The notes: generated by a model from the sequence alone, not told the origin. A stretch of 64,000 nt of DNA from Psychrobacter sp. NG254 (GCF_015277735.1 NZ_JADHDA010000006.1:1-64000); one strand, 5' to 3'. Counted from the first letter of the stretch, positions 36,731 to 46,789 are shown. Made by a program: numbers and translations.

Positions 36731-37080
36731 GACAAGAGAAAACCAACTGTTTTTCTAAGTATCTTGTCGCTATTCTCCTCGTGTTTATCAACAAAAACAC
36801 AACCGTCATTATAAACACCATTGCTGAACAAAATGACTGAACGCAATTACTGATATTGAGTTTTTGACGCAGACCCTTATGTAGCCTTTTTTATCTCTAT
36901 TTCTTATGACATTGCCTCGCATGATGGCAACGCGTACATAAGCAAACGTGCAAGACCAAAACTACATAAACTCCAGTGCTGTCTACCTCATCTATCATTC
37001 TATTACCGTTATTTTAATCACTGTCCTGACTTGTGCTGCTAATGGCATCTATCATCTGATCAATTGCTAATGACCTATCT
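36731..37080 (+). promoter_or_regulatory. Long untranslated leader of rho, C-rich and G-poor near its end
   Basis: The leader opens with a two-part hairpin, GACAAGA/TCTTGTC (36731-36737 / 36762-36768) enclosing GAAAA/TTTTC. From 36961 to 37020 the plus strand has 16 C and 4 G, the composition favoured by Rho loading (rut) sites. In E. coli, Rho represses itself by terminating in its leader, and this layout fits such control. No leader peptide with a ribosome site is evident. Confidence 0.5.
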
Positions 37081-38349
37081 ATGAATCTTACTGAATTAAA
37101 GAAAAAATCAATCGCTGAGCTATTGGCTATCGCCAAAGAAATGGGTCTTGATAATATGGCGCGTAGCCGTAAGCAAGACATCATCTTTGCTATTCTAAAA
37201 ACCCATGCCCGTAACGGTGAAGCCATCTATGGTGACGGCGTTCTTGAGGTTCTACCGGATGGATTTGGCTTTTTGCGTTCATCAGAAGGCTCTTATTTGG
37301 CAGGCCCTGATGACATTTACGTCAGCCCTAGCCAAATTCGCCGCTTTAGCCTCAAAACGGGTGACAGTATCGCTGGTACGATTCGTCCGCCAAAAGATTC
37401 TGAGCGTTATTTTGCGTTATTAAAAGTCGGTGAAATTAACTTTGATACGCCAGATCGCTCACGTCATAAGCTTATCTTTGAGAACTTGACCCCCCTATTC
37501 CCAACTGAGCATTTAAAACTTGAGCTGGGCAATGGCACCACCGAAGACTTGACCGGCCGTATCATCGATCTGATTGCTCCGATTGGTAAAGGTCAACGCT
37601 CTATTATCGTCGCACCGCCAAAAGCGGGTAAAACGATGCTGCTACAGACCATCGCCCAGTCAATTACCCGTAACAATCCTGAGTGTTATCTCATCGTACT
37701 ATTGATCGATGAGCGCCCAGAAGAAGTGACCGAGATGGTCCGTACCGTACGCGGTGAAGTGGTTGCCTCTACCTTTGATGAGCCGCCGCAGCGTCACGTA
37801 CAAGTGGCTGAGATGGTCATCGAAAAAGCCAAGCGCTTGGTTGAACACAAGCAAGACGTGGTCATCTTACTTGACTCCATCACTCGTCTAGCACGTGCTT
37901 ATAACACGGTCATACCCTCGTCAGGCAAAGTCTTAACAGGTGGTTTGGATGCCAATGCGCTTGAGCGTCCAAAACGCTTCTTCGGTGCTGCTCGTAACGT
38001 CGAAGAAGGTGGTAGCTTGACCATTATTGCCAGTGCGCTTATCGATACTGGTAGTAAAATGGACAGCGTTATCTTTGAAGAGTTCAAGGGAACGGGTAAC
38101 CAAGAGATTACGCTTGAGCGTGATTTGGCTGAAAAACGTGTCTTCCCTGCAATCAACATCAAAAAATCTGGCACTCGCCGCGAGGAGCGTCTGCTTGATG
38201 AAGATAAACTGCGTAAAGTATGGATTTTACGCAAACTCCTTCAGCCGATGGATGGTGTGCAAGCCACTGAGTTCTTGTTGGATCGCTTAAAAGAAGCGAA
38301 AACCAATGATGAATTCTTTGAACAAATGAAGCGTAAATCACAAAACTAA
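37081..38349 (+). CDS. rho: Transcription termination factor Rho
   Basis: A hexameric RNA-dependent ATPase that ends transcripts. The 422 residues comprise an N-terminal helix bundle ([10 protein letters not shown]), the cold-shock-like RNA-binding domain (about 50-125, with GFGFLRS and [14 protein letters not shown]) and the RecA-type motor with Walker [10 protein letters not shown] (about 179-187), the Walker B strand [12 protein letters not shown] and the Q/R loops. The length matches E. coli Rho (419), with no large insertion. It is preceded by its own promoter and a long leader and followed by a 16-bp hairpin. Confidence 0.98.
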   Translation: MNLTELKKKSIAELLAIAKEMGLDNMARSRKQDIIFAILKTHARNGEAIYGDGVLEVLPDGFGFLRSSEGSYLAGPDDIYVSPSQIRRFSLKTGDSIAGTIRPPKDSERYFALLKVGEINFDTPDRSRHKLIFENLTPLFPTEHLKLELGNGTTEDLTGRIIDLIAPIGKGQRSIIVAPPKAGKTMLLQTIAQSITRNNPECYLIVLLIDERPEEVTEMVRTVRGEVVASTFDEPPQRHVQVAEMVIEKAKRLVEHKQDVVILLDSITRLARAYNTVIPSSGKVLTGGLDANALERPKRFFGAARNVEEGGSLTIIASALIDTGSKMDSVIFEEFKGTGNQEITLERDLAEKRVFPAINIKKSGTRREERLLDEDKLRKVWILRKLLQPMDGVQATEFLLDRLKEAKTNDEFFEQMKRKSQN

Positions 38350-38386
38350 TTTTCGATTAGCTTGTCAGACGTATTTAGCTTTGATT

Positions 38387-38422
38387 CAATATAAAGACCA
38401 CCAATAGGTGGTCTTTATATTG
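38387..38422 (+). terminator. Hairpin after rho
   Basis: A perfect 16-bp stem (38387-38402 / 38407-38422) with core AAAGACCACC and loop AATA, 38 nt after the rho stop. No T run follows the stem itself, so it is either a terminator using the U-rich descending arm or a 3'-end stabilising hairpin. Confidence 0.6.
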
Positions 38423-38669
38423 ATGAGAGTGAAATATTCATTGTCTAATGATCAAAAAATTTATTATTCAGTATAAGCCACAAGTACTACCGATGACACA
38501 GTGTGGCAACATCGCTTACACCTTGTTTGCAAAGATTAGCGTTTTTACTACGACCCTGTAGTCAGTAAACGATTATGATGATAGGTGGTAGGAATACACT
38601 TGAAAATAATCTAGATGCCTTACTTTAAGGGTCTAATATTTTAAACTTGATGAATCTATAGGTAATCAT
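38423..38669 (+). other. Intergenic region between rho and the glycine-zipper lipoprotein gene
   Basis: About 250 bp without coding potential. It should hold the lipoprotein promoter. I see no clear -35/-10 pair and no repeat element. Confidence 0.35.
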
Positions 38670-38909
38670 ATGAAATTTGCTAAAACAATCGCAATGACGG
38701 CAATCACTAGTTCTGCTCTTATCATGGGCGGCTGTGCAACTAATGGCTATAACAGTGGTTTGAGCAACACTGCTAAAGGTGCTGCTGTCGGCGCAGCTGC
38801 TGGTGCAGTTCTTAAAAGTAATGGCGATAGTAAAGATATCGCTCGTGGTGCACTTGGTGGTGCTGCTGTAGGTGGTGCTGGTGCTTATATTCTTGACCAA
38901 ACTCGCTAA
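38670..38909 (+). CDS. Small glycine-zipper lipoprotein (OsmB/Rick-17-kDa-like)
   Basis: 79 residues. The signal peptide ends in the lipobox LIMGGC with Cys24 as the lipidated residue. The mature part is a two-segment glycine zipper (AKGAAVGAAAGAVL and ALGGAAVGGAGAYIL), as in OsmB and the 17-kDa surface antigen family. It is probably anchored in the outer membrane. Codons are strongly biased to GCT and GGT, which suggests high expression. It is followed by two hairpins, the second a strong terminator. Confidence 0.85.
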   Translation: MKFAKTIAMTAITSSALIMGGCATNGYNSGLSNTAKGAAVGAAAGAVLKSNGDSKDIARGALGGAAVGGAGAYILDQTR

Positions 38910-38912
38910 TTG

Positions 38913-38946
38913 ATTTTATCAAGGTTTACTTTTACCTTGATAAAAT
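38913..38946 (+). other. 12-bp hairpin in the 3' region of the lipoprotein gene
   Basis: A perfect 12-bp stem ATTTTATCAAGG / CCTTGATAAAAT (38913-38924 / 38935-38946) just after the stop codon and before the main terminator. It may stabilise the mRNA 3' end. Confidence 0.5.
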
Positions 38947-38950
38947 ATTA

Positions 38951-38998
38951 GCCAAAACAAAAAAGCCTGCAATTGATTGCAGGCTTTTTTGTTTTGGC
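38951..38998. terminator. Perfect 22-bp bidirectional terminator
   Basis: A perfect 22-bp stem (38951-38972 / 38977-38998) with loop TTGA and core AGCCTGCAA, flanked by A6/T6 tracts. It is shared by the lipoprotein gene and convergent ypfJ. Confidence 0.92.
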
Positions 38999-39045
38999 TC
39001 GTTGGCTAAAAGTAAATATTCTTATTACAAGTCACCACAATATAC

Positions 39046-39936
39046 TTATAACGCACCGCTAAAGGTATCACAAGACTGCACATTACCACTCTCTAAACCA
39101 CGCGTGAACCATTCGACACGCTGTTGGCTGGTACCATGGGTAAAGTTGTCAGGTACGACTGCCCCGCCGCCTGCTTTTGCTAAGCGATCATCACCGATTT
39201 GACCCGCTGCATTTACGGCTTCATCGATATCACCTGCTTCCAAGAACTGTACACGTTCTTGATTGCGCTGTGCCCATACGCCAGCAAAACAATCCGCCTG
39301 TAATTCTTGCAATACTGACAGCTTATTGGCTTCTGAACGCGAGACTTGTCTACTGGCCTCACTAACCTGTTGAGAGATACCCAATAGCGTCTGTACATGG
39401 TGACCAACCTCATGCGCGATGACATAAGCTTGCGCAAAATCACCTGCTTTACCTTGGTTCTCTTGGTCACCAGAACCTTGCTGATCGCCTGAAATCCCAA
39501 GTTTCTGACGCATTTCTACAAAAAAGGACGTATCTAGATAAACAGTCTGATCCCCTGGACAATAAAAAGGACCTGTTGCAGCACTCGCACTGCCACAAGC
39601 CGAGCTGACTTGTCCATTAAACAGAATCAATGACGGCTCTTGATAAGTGCTGCCTGCTTCATTAAATATTTGATGCCAGACCGCCTCCGTGTCAGCCAAT
39701 ACGACTTTTACAAACTGCGTGTCTCGATCGGTACTGGTCGCAGGTTCAGTAGATGTCCCACTATTACCGCCACCTGTGACCGCTTGTCCTGTCTGTAACG
39801 CCGTCATTGGGTTGACCCCAAATACCAACCATAAAATACCTGCGATGATAATACCGCCAATACCCCCACCCAATACTTTACCGCCACCTTTACTCGAGCG
39901 GACGTTAGAGCTGCCCTGTCTGCCTTGCCATTTCAT
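39046..39936 (-). CDS. ypfJ: YpfJ-type neutral zinc metallopeptidase
   Basis: 296 residues. An N-terminal cytoplasmic stretch starting MKWQGRQGSSN is followed by one membrane segment (about 27-46, rich in Gly and Ile) and an external peptidase domain with the zinc motif HEVGH preceded by AYVIAH. Conserved Cys-containing segments (SACGSASAATGPFYCPGD and ADCFAGVWA) are present. The Zn peptidase family DUF2043/YpfJ is of unsettled biological role. The frame opens with a TTG at 39951, but the ATG at 39936 has GAGGAA at the right distance and the standard family start, so I use it. Confidence 0.9.
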   Translation of the reverse strand: MKWQGRQGSSNVRSSKGGGKVLGGGIGGIIIAGILWLVFGVNPMTALQTGQAVTGGGNSGTSTEPATSTDRDTQFVKVVLADTEAVWHQIFNEAGSTYQEPSLILFNGQVSSACGSASAATGPFYCPGDQTVYLDTSFFVEMRQKLGISGDQQGSGDQENQGKAGDFAQAYVIAHEVGHHVQTLLGISQQVSEASRQVSRSEANKLSVLQELQADCFAGVWAQRNQERVQFLEAGDIDEAVNAAGQIGDDRLAKAGGGAVVPDNFTHGTSQQRVEWFTRGLESGNVQSCDTFSGAL

Positions 39937-40519
39937 AACTGTATTCCTCAAACATACGATAGTCTGCTATTCGTATTGATCCTAATTGATTTTATGTGAT
40001 ATCCATATTGTGTCGAGCTTTTTTTGATTGAATGCTCTTTTTAATGTAACACGCTTCTTAATAAAGTATTTAACGCAGCTTTTCGTTTTGATACATTGGT
40101 CTAATATCGAAAAAGCAAGCTATTTTAGAATATTTAAAATAGCTCTTAATATTTTGACTCACTCACTTACCATTAATTGGACTACTTACCTCTGATTCTG
40201 TCTATAGGAGTATCAAAAATAGCCAAATAACACGTCGTAAGGATACCTATATAATTGATCTCATATGTACCGATGTCATTGATTATACGTCGATTAATTG
40301 CGTTTTTTGTATTAAAAATACTATCAAACAGACAAAGTAAAATATTATTTTAAATATTATTGTTACTTAATTGTACAGCCTATTTCTATTTACATAGAAA
40401 ACCTATAGAATGCGTGGAAGCTGAGTAGCTGTGACTAATCCTAGTTGAATTTTGAGAAATCTCGAAGTTCAATTTGTCGTTGCTGCTACTGCTCATTTCA
40501 TTTTTCCGGAGAAAACCTT
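39937..40519. other. Large AT-rich divergent intergenic region
   Basis: About 580 bp, one of the longest gaps in the window and strikingly AT-rich (for example around 40300-40380). No ORF, tRNA or repeat is recognised. It should hold the ypfJ promoter (minus) and the acidic lipoprotein promoter (plus). Its plus-strand end carries the hairpin listed separately. Confidence 0.4.
40445..40472 (+). promoter_or_regulatory. 12-bp hairpin in the 5' leader of the acidic lipoprotein gene
   Basis: TTGAATTTTGAG (40445-40456) pairs with CTCGAAGTTCAA (40461-40472), with two G-U pairs and loop AAAT, 47 nt upstream of the ATG. It may protect the mRNA 5' end or control translation. Confidence 0.5.
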
Positions 40520-40876
40520 ATGAAACTTAAATTACTTGCTCTAGCTGGTATCATGACTGCAACTATGGGCCTAACTGCCTGTGACAGCAACAAAGAAAAC
40601 GCTGCTGAAGATTTATCTGACGCACAAGAAGAAGTGCAAGACGCATCTGCAGAACTTGACGATGCTGCTGCTGAAGGCGAAATGACTGCTGACGCTGATG
40701 CTGCTGTTGCCGGCGCTGAAGCTGATATCGCTGATGCACAAGCTGCAACTGCTACTGACGAAATGGACGCTGAAGTTCCTGTAGACGGTACTACTACTAG
40801 CGTAGACGTAGCTAGCGAAACTGATACAGCTGCTGTTGAAGCATCTGACGAAGTTGTAGTTGAAGAAGCTAAGTAA
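40520..40876 (+). CDS. Small acidic Ala-rich lipoprotein
   Basis: 118 residues. The signal peptide MKLKLLALAGIMTATMGLTAC ends in lipobox LTAC, making Cys21 the lipid anchor. The mature part is almost entirely Ala, Asp, Glu, Val and Thr, with heptad-like spacing near the start (DLSDAQEEVQDASAELDDA), suggesting a helix followed by a disordered tail. No family is recognised. Codon use is strongly biased (GCT, GAA, GAC), like that of abundant proteins. GGAG lies 9 nt before the ATG. The frame is open upstream to 40445, but that start lies within a leader hairpin and would bury the signal peptide. Confidence 0.8.
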   Translation: MKLKLLALAGIMTATMGLTACDSNKENAAEDLSDAQEEVQDASAELDDAAAEGEMTADADAAVAGAEADIADAQAATATDEMDAEVPVDGTTTSVDVASETDTAAVEASDEVVVEEAK

Positions 40877-40910
40877 TTCTATTGTTTATACAATAGATCT
40901 ACTATAGTAA

Positions 40911-40937
40911 AAAAGAGAGCTTATGCTCTCTTTTTTT
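40911..40937 (+). terminator. Intrinsic terminator of the acidic lipoprotein gene
   Basis: AAAAGAGAGC / GCTCTCTTTT stem with loop TTAT and a run of seven T, 35 nt after the stop. Confidence 0.85.
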
Positions 40938-41062
40938 ATGCCTAAAATTTGTGTCATTTGAGATAACTGCTGAGATTAACTTTACGTTATCTTATGCAGA
41001 CAGCCATAAGCTAGAAAATATCGATATGTAGACGTGTACTAGATATCTTATGAGTTGTATGT

Positions 41063-41091
41063 AAAAACCCATAAGACATTCATCTTATCAC
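41063..41091 (-). terminator. Possible terminator of ihfA
   Basis: On the minus strand ATAAGA / TCTTAT pairs around TGAATG and is followed by GGGTTTTT, 15-40 nt after the ihfA stop. The stem is short. Confidence 0.45.
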
Positions 41092-41105
41092 TATGCCAGC
41101 ATCAA

Positions 41106-41405
41106 TTAAGCCTCGAACAGACGCTCATCTACCTTTTGACGGAACTTCTGTCCCGTTTTAAAAGTCACTACTCTACGTGCAGATACTGCCACTGGTTCGC
41201 CCGTCTTTGGGTTACGGCCAGGACGGCTATTTTTGTCTTTAAGCTCAAAGTTGCCAAAGCCTGAAAGCTTGACCTCTTTGCCGTCAATCAAACTCTCTGA
41301 CAATTCATCGAAAAAGTTCTCTACCAGACAGCGACCTTCTTGGCGCGTTAGGTTTAGGTGACTCATTAAATGCTCAATCATGTCAGATTTGGTTAAGGTG
41401 CTCAC
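41106..41405 (-). CDS. ihfA: Integration host factor alpha subunit
   Basis: A DNA-bending nucleoid protein that works as a heterodimer with IhfB. The 99 residues show the DNABII pattern [13 protein letters not shown] at the N-terminus and the beta-arm [21 protein letters not shown] with the intercalating Pro. The start is GTG at 41405, supported by AGGAG 7 nt upstream. It is the last gene of the pheS-pheT-ihfA order known in gammaproteobacteria, but the 234-bp gap from pheT, a hairpin and a TATAAT box (41476-41481, minus strand) suggest it also has its own promoter. IHF commonly assists sigma-54 promoters such as the one suggested before urtA. Confidence 0.96.
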   Translation of the reverse strand: MSTLTKSDMIEHLMSHLNLTRQEGRCLVENFFDELSESLIDGKEVKLSGFGNFELKDKNSRPGRNPKTGEPVAVSARRVVTFKTGQKFRQKVDERLFEA

Positions 41406-41580
41406 AGTACGACTCCTATGCTATGTCGTGATGGTCGAATATCATGGTTTAGCGGTATGAGGATTAAGACTGGCTATTATAAAGGTTTTTTGACTGTCTT
41501 TTAGCACAATCTACATTAAAATCCTTTATTAATAACCACTTAACATATTTCTATGAATAATAATTTCTACGAATAGTAAT

Positions 41581-41615
41581 GCTCTGCAGTCCTCCAAACA
41601 AGAAAACTGCAGAGC
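41581..41615 (-). other. Perfect 10-bp hairpin after pheT
   Basis: GCTCTGCAGT (41581-41590) and ACTGCAGAGC (41606-41615) form a perfect stem with a 15-nt loop, 25 nt after the pheT stop. There is no T run, so it is an attenuating or stabilising hairpin rather than a canonical terminator. Confidence 0.5.
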
Positions 41616-41639
41616 ATTGGGTATTACAGATGTACAGTA

Positions 41640-44045
41640 TTAGCTATCGCGTAGCTGTGCTAAATGCTTATCTGCTAATGCTTGTACTACTTTATCCGTC
41701 GCAATTTTTACAGCATCATCAGACAGCGTTTGTGCTTTGTCTTGCCAAATAAGTGCAAATGCCAATGAACGCTGACCGGTAGGTACTTTGTCGCCTTGAT
41801 AGACATCGAACAGCCATAAGTCAGTGAGTAGCTGACCAGCGGCGGCTCGTATCGTTGACTCTAATGTTTGAGCACTGATATCACTGTCTACCAAGATAGC
41901 AATATCACGGCGTACTTGCGGAAACTTACTTGGCGTAGTGATGGCGTGCTGCTCACGAGCAACATCTAATAATGGTGCAAGTGACAGCTGCGCCACCCAT
42001 GTCGTTGGCAAATCTAATTGTTTTGCCGTCTTTGGATGCAGCTGACCGAGCCAACCCACATACACCTCATCAATGTATAGTTTAGCGCTTTGTCCTGGAT
42101 GCAAAAAACTCAAGGCACTACGTTCATAGCGAATACGGGTGCTCTCGATCTGTGCTGGTAACAGCTGCTCGATGTCGTGTTTTAGATCGTAAAAATCTAA
42201 AGCACGATTTTGATAAGCTTGCTCATCCCATACGTCACCAACAGCAACCAAAGCAATGCTTGGAGTCTGTACTAATTCGCTGATACTCTGGCCAACGAAG
42301 CTAAGACCTGTTTCAAAGAAACGCACACGTGGCTGCTGACGATTGAGATTGTATTGCACACATGGCAATAAGCTCGATAGCAAAGTGCGGCGCATCACTG
42401 CCAAATCGCTAGAGATAGGATTGGCCAGTGCCAAGACCTCACCCAGTGCTTCATCATCAAGCAATGCTTCTAGTTTTGCATCACTAAAGCTAAAGCTAAT
42501 CGCTTCCATATAGCCGTTATCGACTAATGCTAGCTTCATCTCATGAGTCAAATCTGCGGTGTCATCATAATCCATGCTGACTTGCAAGTGCGGCAACACG
42601 CTTGGAATATTGTCATAGCCATAGATGCGAGCAATCTCTTCGATAAGATCCTCTTTGATACTCATATCAAAGCGATAAGAGGGCGGCTTGCAAACTAATG
42701 CACCGCTCTGCTGCTCTACGTCAAAACCCAACTGGGTTAAGATACGCACCATGACTGCTGGCTCAATTTCAATACCAATGACATCACGTACTTTAGCGAT
42801 TGGCAAGGTAATTGGCGTACGTGCTGGCAGATGCTCAACACTCTCAGCCGACACTATCGGTCCGGCTTGGCCACCAGTGATACTGGTGATCAAATCACAA
42901 GCACGTGCCAATGCGATTTCTGGTAACTCAAAATCTACTCCACGCTCAAAACGTTGCGATGCATCAGTATGTAAACCAAAGCGGCGTGCACGAGCGGCGA
43001 TAGCAAGTTGACCAAAGAAAGCACTTTCTACAACGATATTGGTCGTACTATCAGTCACACTACTACGCTGACCGCCCATGATACCAGCCAGTGCCAGTGC
43101 GCCTTTGTCATCAGCAATCACGAGCTCATCACCCGTTAGAGTAATGGTTTGCTCATTGAGTAAAGTAATAGTCTCAGCAGGCTCTGCCAAACGTACAACG
43201 ATATTGCCCTCAATCTTATCAGCATCAAACGCATGTAGCGGCTGACCCAGCTCCATCAATACATAGTTGGTCACATCAACCAAGAAGTTATGTGAGCGTA
43301 ATCCTGATTGAACAAGCGCATCTTGCATCCACTTTGGTGTCTCAATACCACGATCAATATTGCTAATCGATTGTAATAAGTAGCGTGGACAGGCTTCAAC
43401 GGCACTTACCGTGACGGCTGGCGTTGCACCATTTTCAGTAATGGTGATGTTTTCAGCGATGGTTGGCATTTGCATTGGCAAGTCATTGATGACTGATATT
43501 TCACGTGCAATACCACGTACACTAAAGCAATCACCACGGTTTGGCGTGATAGAGATATCTAGTATCTGATTGTCTAAGCCTAGATATTCACGGATATTTG
43601 CACCGATCGGTGCATCTTCAGGTAATTCAAGCAAACCATCGATGTCGTCAACTAAGTCAATCTCAGAAGCACCGCAAAGCATACCGTTAGAGGCCACGCC
43701 GCGTAGGTTACCGTTTTTAATTTTAAAGCCTTTCTTGTCATCGCTTGGCAGCACTGCCCCAACGGTGGCGACAGGTACTCTCATACCAACGGTGACATTA
43801 GGTGCGCCGCATACGATTTGTAGCAGCTCAGCTTCACCGATGTTTACCTGTGTGACTCGCAGTTTATCCGCGTCTGGATGTTGCTCAACGCTGACGACTT
43901 CACCGATGACCACACCACTAAAAGCACGAGCAACCGCATAGCGATCATCAATCTCTAGTCCTGCCATGGTCAACTGTTCGGCCAACTGTTCGCTGGTATT
44001 CGTGGGGTTCACCCATTGACGTAGCCACTGTTCGCTAATTTTCAT
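41640..44045 (-). CDS. pheT: Phenylalanyl-tRNA synthetase beta subunit
   Basis: The 801-residue beta chain of the alpha2-beta2 PheRS. The N-terminal tRNA-binding EMAP/OB domain covers about 40-150 (VVIGEVVSVEQHPDADKLRV, in two parts). The B3/B4 editing domains cover about 210-390, B5 about 405-475, the catalytic-like core about 485-700 and the C-terminal anticodon-binding fold about 708-800 (FPQVRRDIAILVD). The length is near E. coli PheT (795). It follows pheS on the same strand, but the gap of about 187 bp, normally only a few bases, is filled by a repeat element (44108-44215). Confidence 0.97.
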   Translation of the reverse strand: MKISEQWLRQWVNPTNTSEQLAEQLTMAGLEIDDRYAVARAFSGVVIGEVVSVEQHPDADKLRVTQVNIGEAELLQIVCGAPNVTVGMRVPVATVGAVLPSDDKKGFKIKNGNLRGVASNGMLCGASEIDLVDDIDGLLELPEDAPIGANIREYLGLDNQILDISITPNRGDCFSVRGIAREISVINDLPMQMPTIAENITITENGATPAVTVSAVEACPRYLLQSISNIDRGIETPKWMQDALVQSGLRSHNFLVDVTNYVLMELGQPLHAFDADKIEGNIVVRLAEPAETITLLNEQTITLTGDELVIADDKGALALAGIMGGQRSSVTDSTTNIVVESAFFGQLAIAARARRFGLHTDASQRFERGVDFELPEIALARACDLITSITGGQAGPIVSAESVEHLPARTPITLPIAKVRDVIGIEIEPAVMVRILTQLGFDVEQQSGALVCKPPSYRFDMSIKEDLIEEIARIYGYDNIPSVLPHLQVSMDYDDTADLTHEMKLALVDNGYMEAISFSFSDAKLEALLDDEALGEVLALANPISSDLAVMRRTLLSSLLPCVQYNLNRQQPRVRFFETGLSFVGQSISELVQTPSIALVAVGDVWDEQAYQNRALDFYDLKHDIEQLLPAQIESTRIRYERSALSFLHPGQSAKLYIDEVYVGWLGQLHPKTAKQLDLPTTWVAQLSLAPLLDVAREQHAITTPSKFPQVRRDIAILVDSDISAQTLESTIRAAAGQLLTDLWLFDVYQGDKVPTGQRSLAFALIWQDKAQTLSDDAVKIATDKVVQALADKHLAQLRDS

Positions 44046-44107
44046 AAATATCTCGGATCAGAATTTTATAATAAAGTGTTGGAGTAACGCTTGGCGAATT
44101 CACTTGC

Positions 44108-44215
44108 TATAGTCAATCCTATATAAACTAGATACAGCATCAGGCTCGCTCAGTCTACAATTTGTAGCACTTTCACTCACCTTCCTTGTATCTAAATTAT
44201 TTTGAACTGACTATA
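44108..44215. repeat. Small interspersed repeat, family 2, between pheS and pheT
   Basis: A 108-bp element bounded by perfect TATAGTCA (44108-44115) and TGACTATA (44208-44215). The inverted ends extend to about 29 bp with 23 matching positions, both including TAGATACA. The centre holds CTACAA-T-TTGTAG. It contains no ORF. The terminal 8 bp are the same as in family 1 copy B, but the interior is unrelated. Confidence 0.75.
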
Positions 44216-44232
44216 TAAGCATAAGGAAAACT

Positions 44233-45384
<1,152 letters not shown>

Positions 45385-45520
45385 TTAAAATAAAGGCTAA
45401 TAATATGAATGGCTTGAATATTTAGACAATGAGAAAGTTACCTTTACAGCAAACAAGATTTTTCTGAATTCAGATAGTGCGGATAGATCAGATAAAGTCA
45501 GTTCTAAAATAATTTAATAT

Positions 45521-45552
45521 AAAAAAAGCCACCGACCAGCGGTAGCTTTTAT
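45521..45552 (-). terminator. Intrinsic terminator of rpmI-rplT
   Basis: On the minus strand AAAAGCTACCG / CGGTGGCTTTT forms an 11-bp stem with one wobble and a T7 tract, 55 nt after the rplT stop. It separates rpmI-rplT from pheS-pheT. Confidence 0.8.
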
Positions 45553-45605
45553 TAATATCGTACTATTAATCAATATTAGTTCTATTCATGTAGATAGGCT
45601 AATAT

Positions 45606-45962
45606 TTATGCTAATGCCGCTTTTGCTTTTTCAACCAACGCTGTGAAAGTCGCTGCATCATGCATAGCGATGTCAGCAAGTACGCGACGATCGACAGTGA
45701 TGTTAGCCAATTTCATGCCATTGATAAAACGGCTGTAGCTCAAACCGTTTAAGCGTGCACCAGCATTGATACGTGCAATCCAAAGACGACGGAAAGTACG
45801 TTTTTTGTTGCGACGGTCACGATAAGCATATTGACCAGCTTTGGTCACTGCTTGTACCGCTACACGGTAAACACGTGAACGGGCACCGTAGTAGCCTTTT
45901 GCGCGTTTTAGGATTTTTTTGTGACGACGATTCGCCTGTACACCACGTTTTACACGGGCCAT
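45606..45962 (-). CDS. rplT: Large ribosomal subunit protein L20
   Basis: The 118-residue, very basic 50S assembly protein. The N-terminal extension ([19 protein letters not shown]) and the globular end ([24 protein letters not shown]) match bacterial L20 exactly in layout. In E. coli, L20 also represses its own operon by binding the leader of rpmI; whether that holds here is not shown. It lies 150 nt after rpmI and is followed by a terminator. Confidence 0.98.
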   Translation of the reverse strand: MARVKRGVQANRRHKKILKRAKGYYGARSRVYRVAVQAVTKAGQYAYRDRRNKKRTFRRLWIARINAGARLNGLSYSRFINGMKLANITVDRRVLADIAMHDAATFTALVEKAKAALA

Positions 45963-46112
45963 AAATTACTCCAAGATATTTTTAATCATTATTAAACGAA
46001 TCACGATGTCATCGAATAGTAGACATCGTTATCAGATTGCAAAGTCAAATACTTTTAACTCAGTAACTATTCATTAAATAGCGCTTGATTAAATGCATAT
46101 GACGACAGGCTA

Positions 46113-46310
46113 CTAGATGTATGGGCACATACGACGAACTGCTGCTTCGTCAGACTTGTCCACCATCTTAAGACCGCGCAACTGGCGAATACGCTTAGCT
46201 GATTTCTTGGTCAAGATATGGCTTTTGTTTGCTTGCTTACGCTTGAAGCCGTTTGCTGTTTTTTTGAAGCGTTTAGCTGCACCGCTTCTGGTTTTCATCT
46301 TAACTTTCAT
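46113..46310 (-). CDS. rpmI: Large ribosomal subunit protein L35
   Basis: 65 residues. The signature [14 protein letters not shown] near the N-terminus and the basic [18 protein letters not shown] segment identify L35. The frame is open upstream to 46388, but the ATG at 46310 has AGAGG about 10 nt upstream and gives the normal L35 length, so the longer version is rejected. In most gammaproteobacteria infC (IF3) lies directly upstream; here the next gene upstream is an unrelated divergent thioesterase. Confidence 0.97.
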   Translation of the reverse strand: MKVKMKTRSGAAKRFKKTANGFKRKQANKSHILTKKSAKRIRQLRGLKMVDKSDEAAVRRMCPYI

Positions 46311-46421
46311 GATGATTTGCCTCTTTGTCTTTGATAGAACCTGGTCGTCAAATAGTACATAACGAATAGTGGCTGTAAAAACAAGCACTAAACCTCTATT
46401 TGCCTCGAGGTGGGAGGCCGT

Positions 46422-46451
46422 ATTTTAGCAGATAGTACGCTGTTTTGCCAA
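46422..46451 (-). promoter_or_regulatory. rpmI promoter
   Basis: On the minus strand -35 TTGGCA (46446-46451), an 18-bp spacer and -10 TAAAAT (46422-46427). It leaves a leader of about 105 nt with a GCCTC/GAGGC hairpin (around 46403-46419) that could serve ribosomal-protein feedback. Confidence 0.6.
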
Positions 46452-46789
46452 GGAAAGTTTCGGTGCAACGCCATTAGGTAACAAAGGCAAATAAGCACGC
46501 GCAATACCGCCCTATCCTATCTGATCAGATTTTGCATAAATGAAGACATTTTTGCCAAAAATCCACCAAATAGATTGAATGTATGCTTAAGCTGTGATTA
46601 AGTAGATACTAAGCGATAAGACGGTTTGGGTGCCGATAAAACCAAGCGCTTAATTACCGTGATTGGGCTTAGCTTTTATTAAGTTTGATGACTATTAAGT
46701 TTGGCAACAACCTCGTAATCAGTTTAATACGACCAGCACACATTATGTGAAGCAGAGTATGTCTTCCGACCATTAACCTAGGAGGCAAT
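46452..46789. other. Divergent intergenic region between rpmI and the thioesterase gene
   Basis: About 340 bp with no coding potential, in the place where infC would normally stand. No infC remnant can be read in any frame. The last bases carry AGGAGG (46780-46785) for the next gene. Confidence 0.45.

Noticed and set aside
36907..36942. Short ORF in the rho leader as a leader peptide (11 codons)
   Set aside because: No ribosome-binding site precedes it, and such a short ORF is expected by chance.
40445..40519. Upstream start for the acidic lipoprotein
   Set aside because: It would be a TTG inside a hairpin and would place 25 polar residues before the signal peptide; the ATG at 40520 has a good Shine-Dalgarno sequence.
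46311..46388. Longer L35 starting at 46388
   Set aside because: The extra 26 residues are absent from L35 in general, and the ATG at 46310 has AGAGG and gives the normal length.
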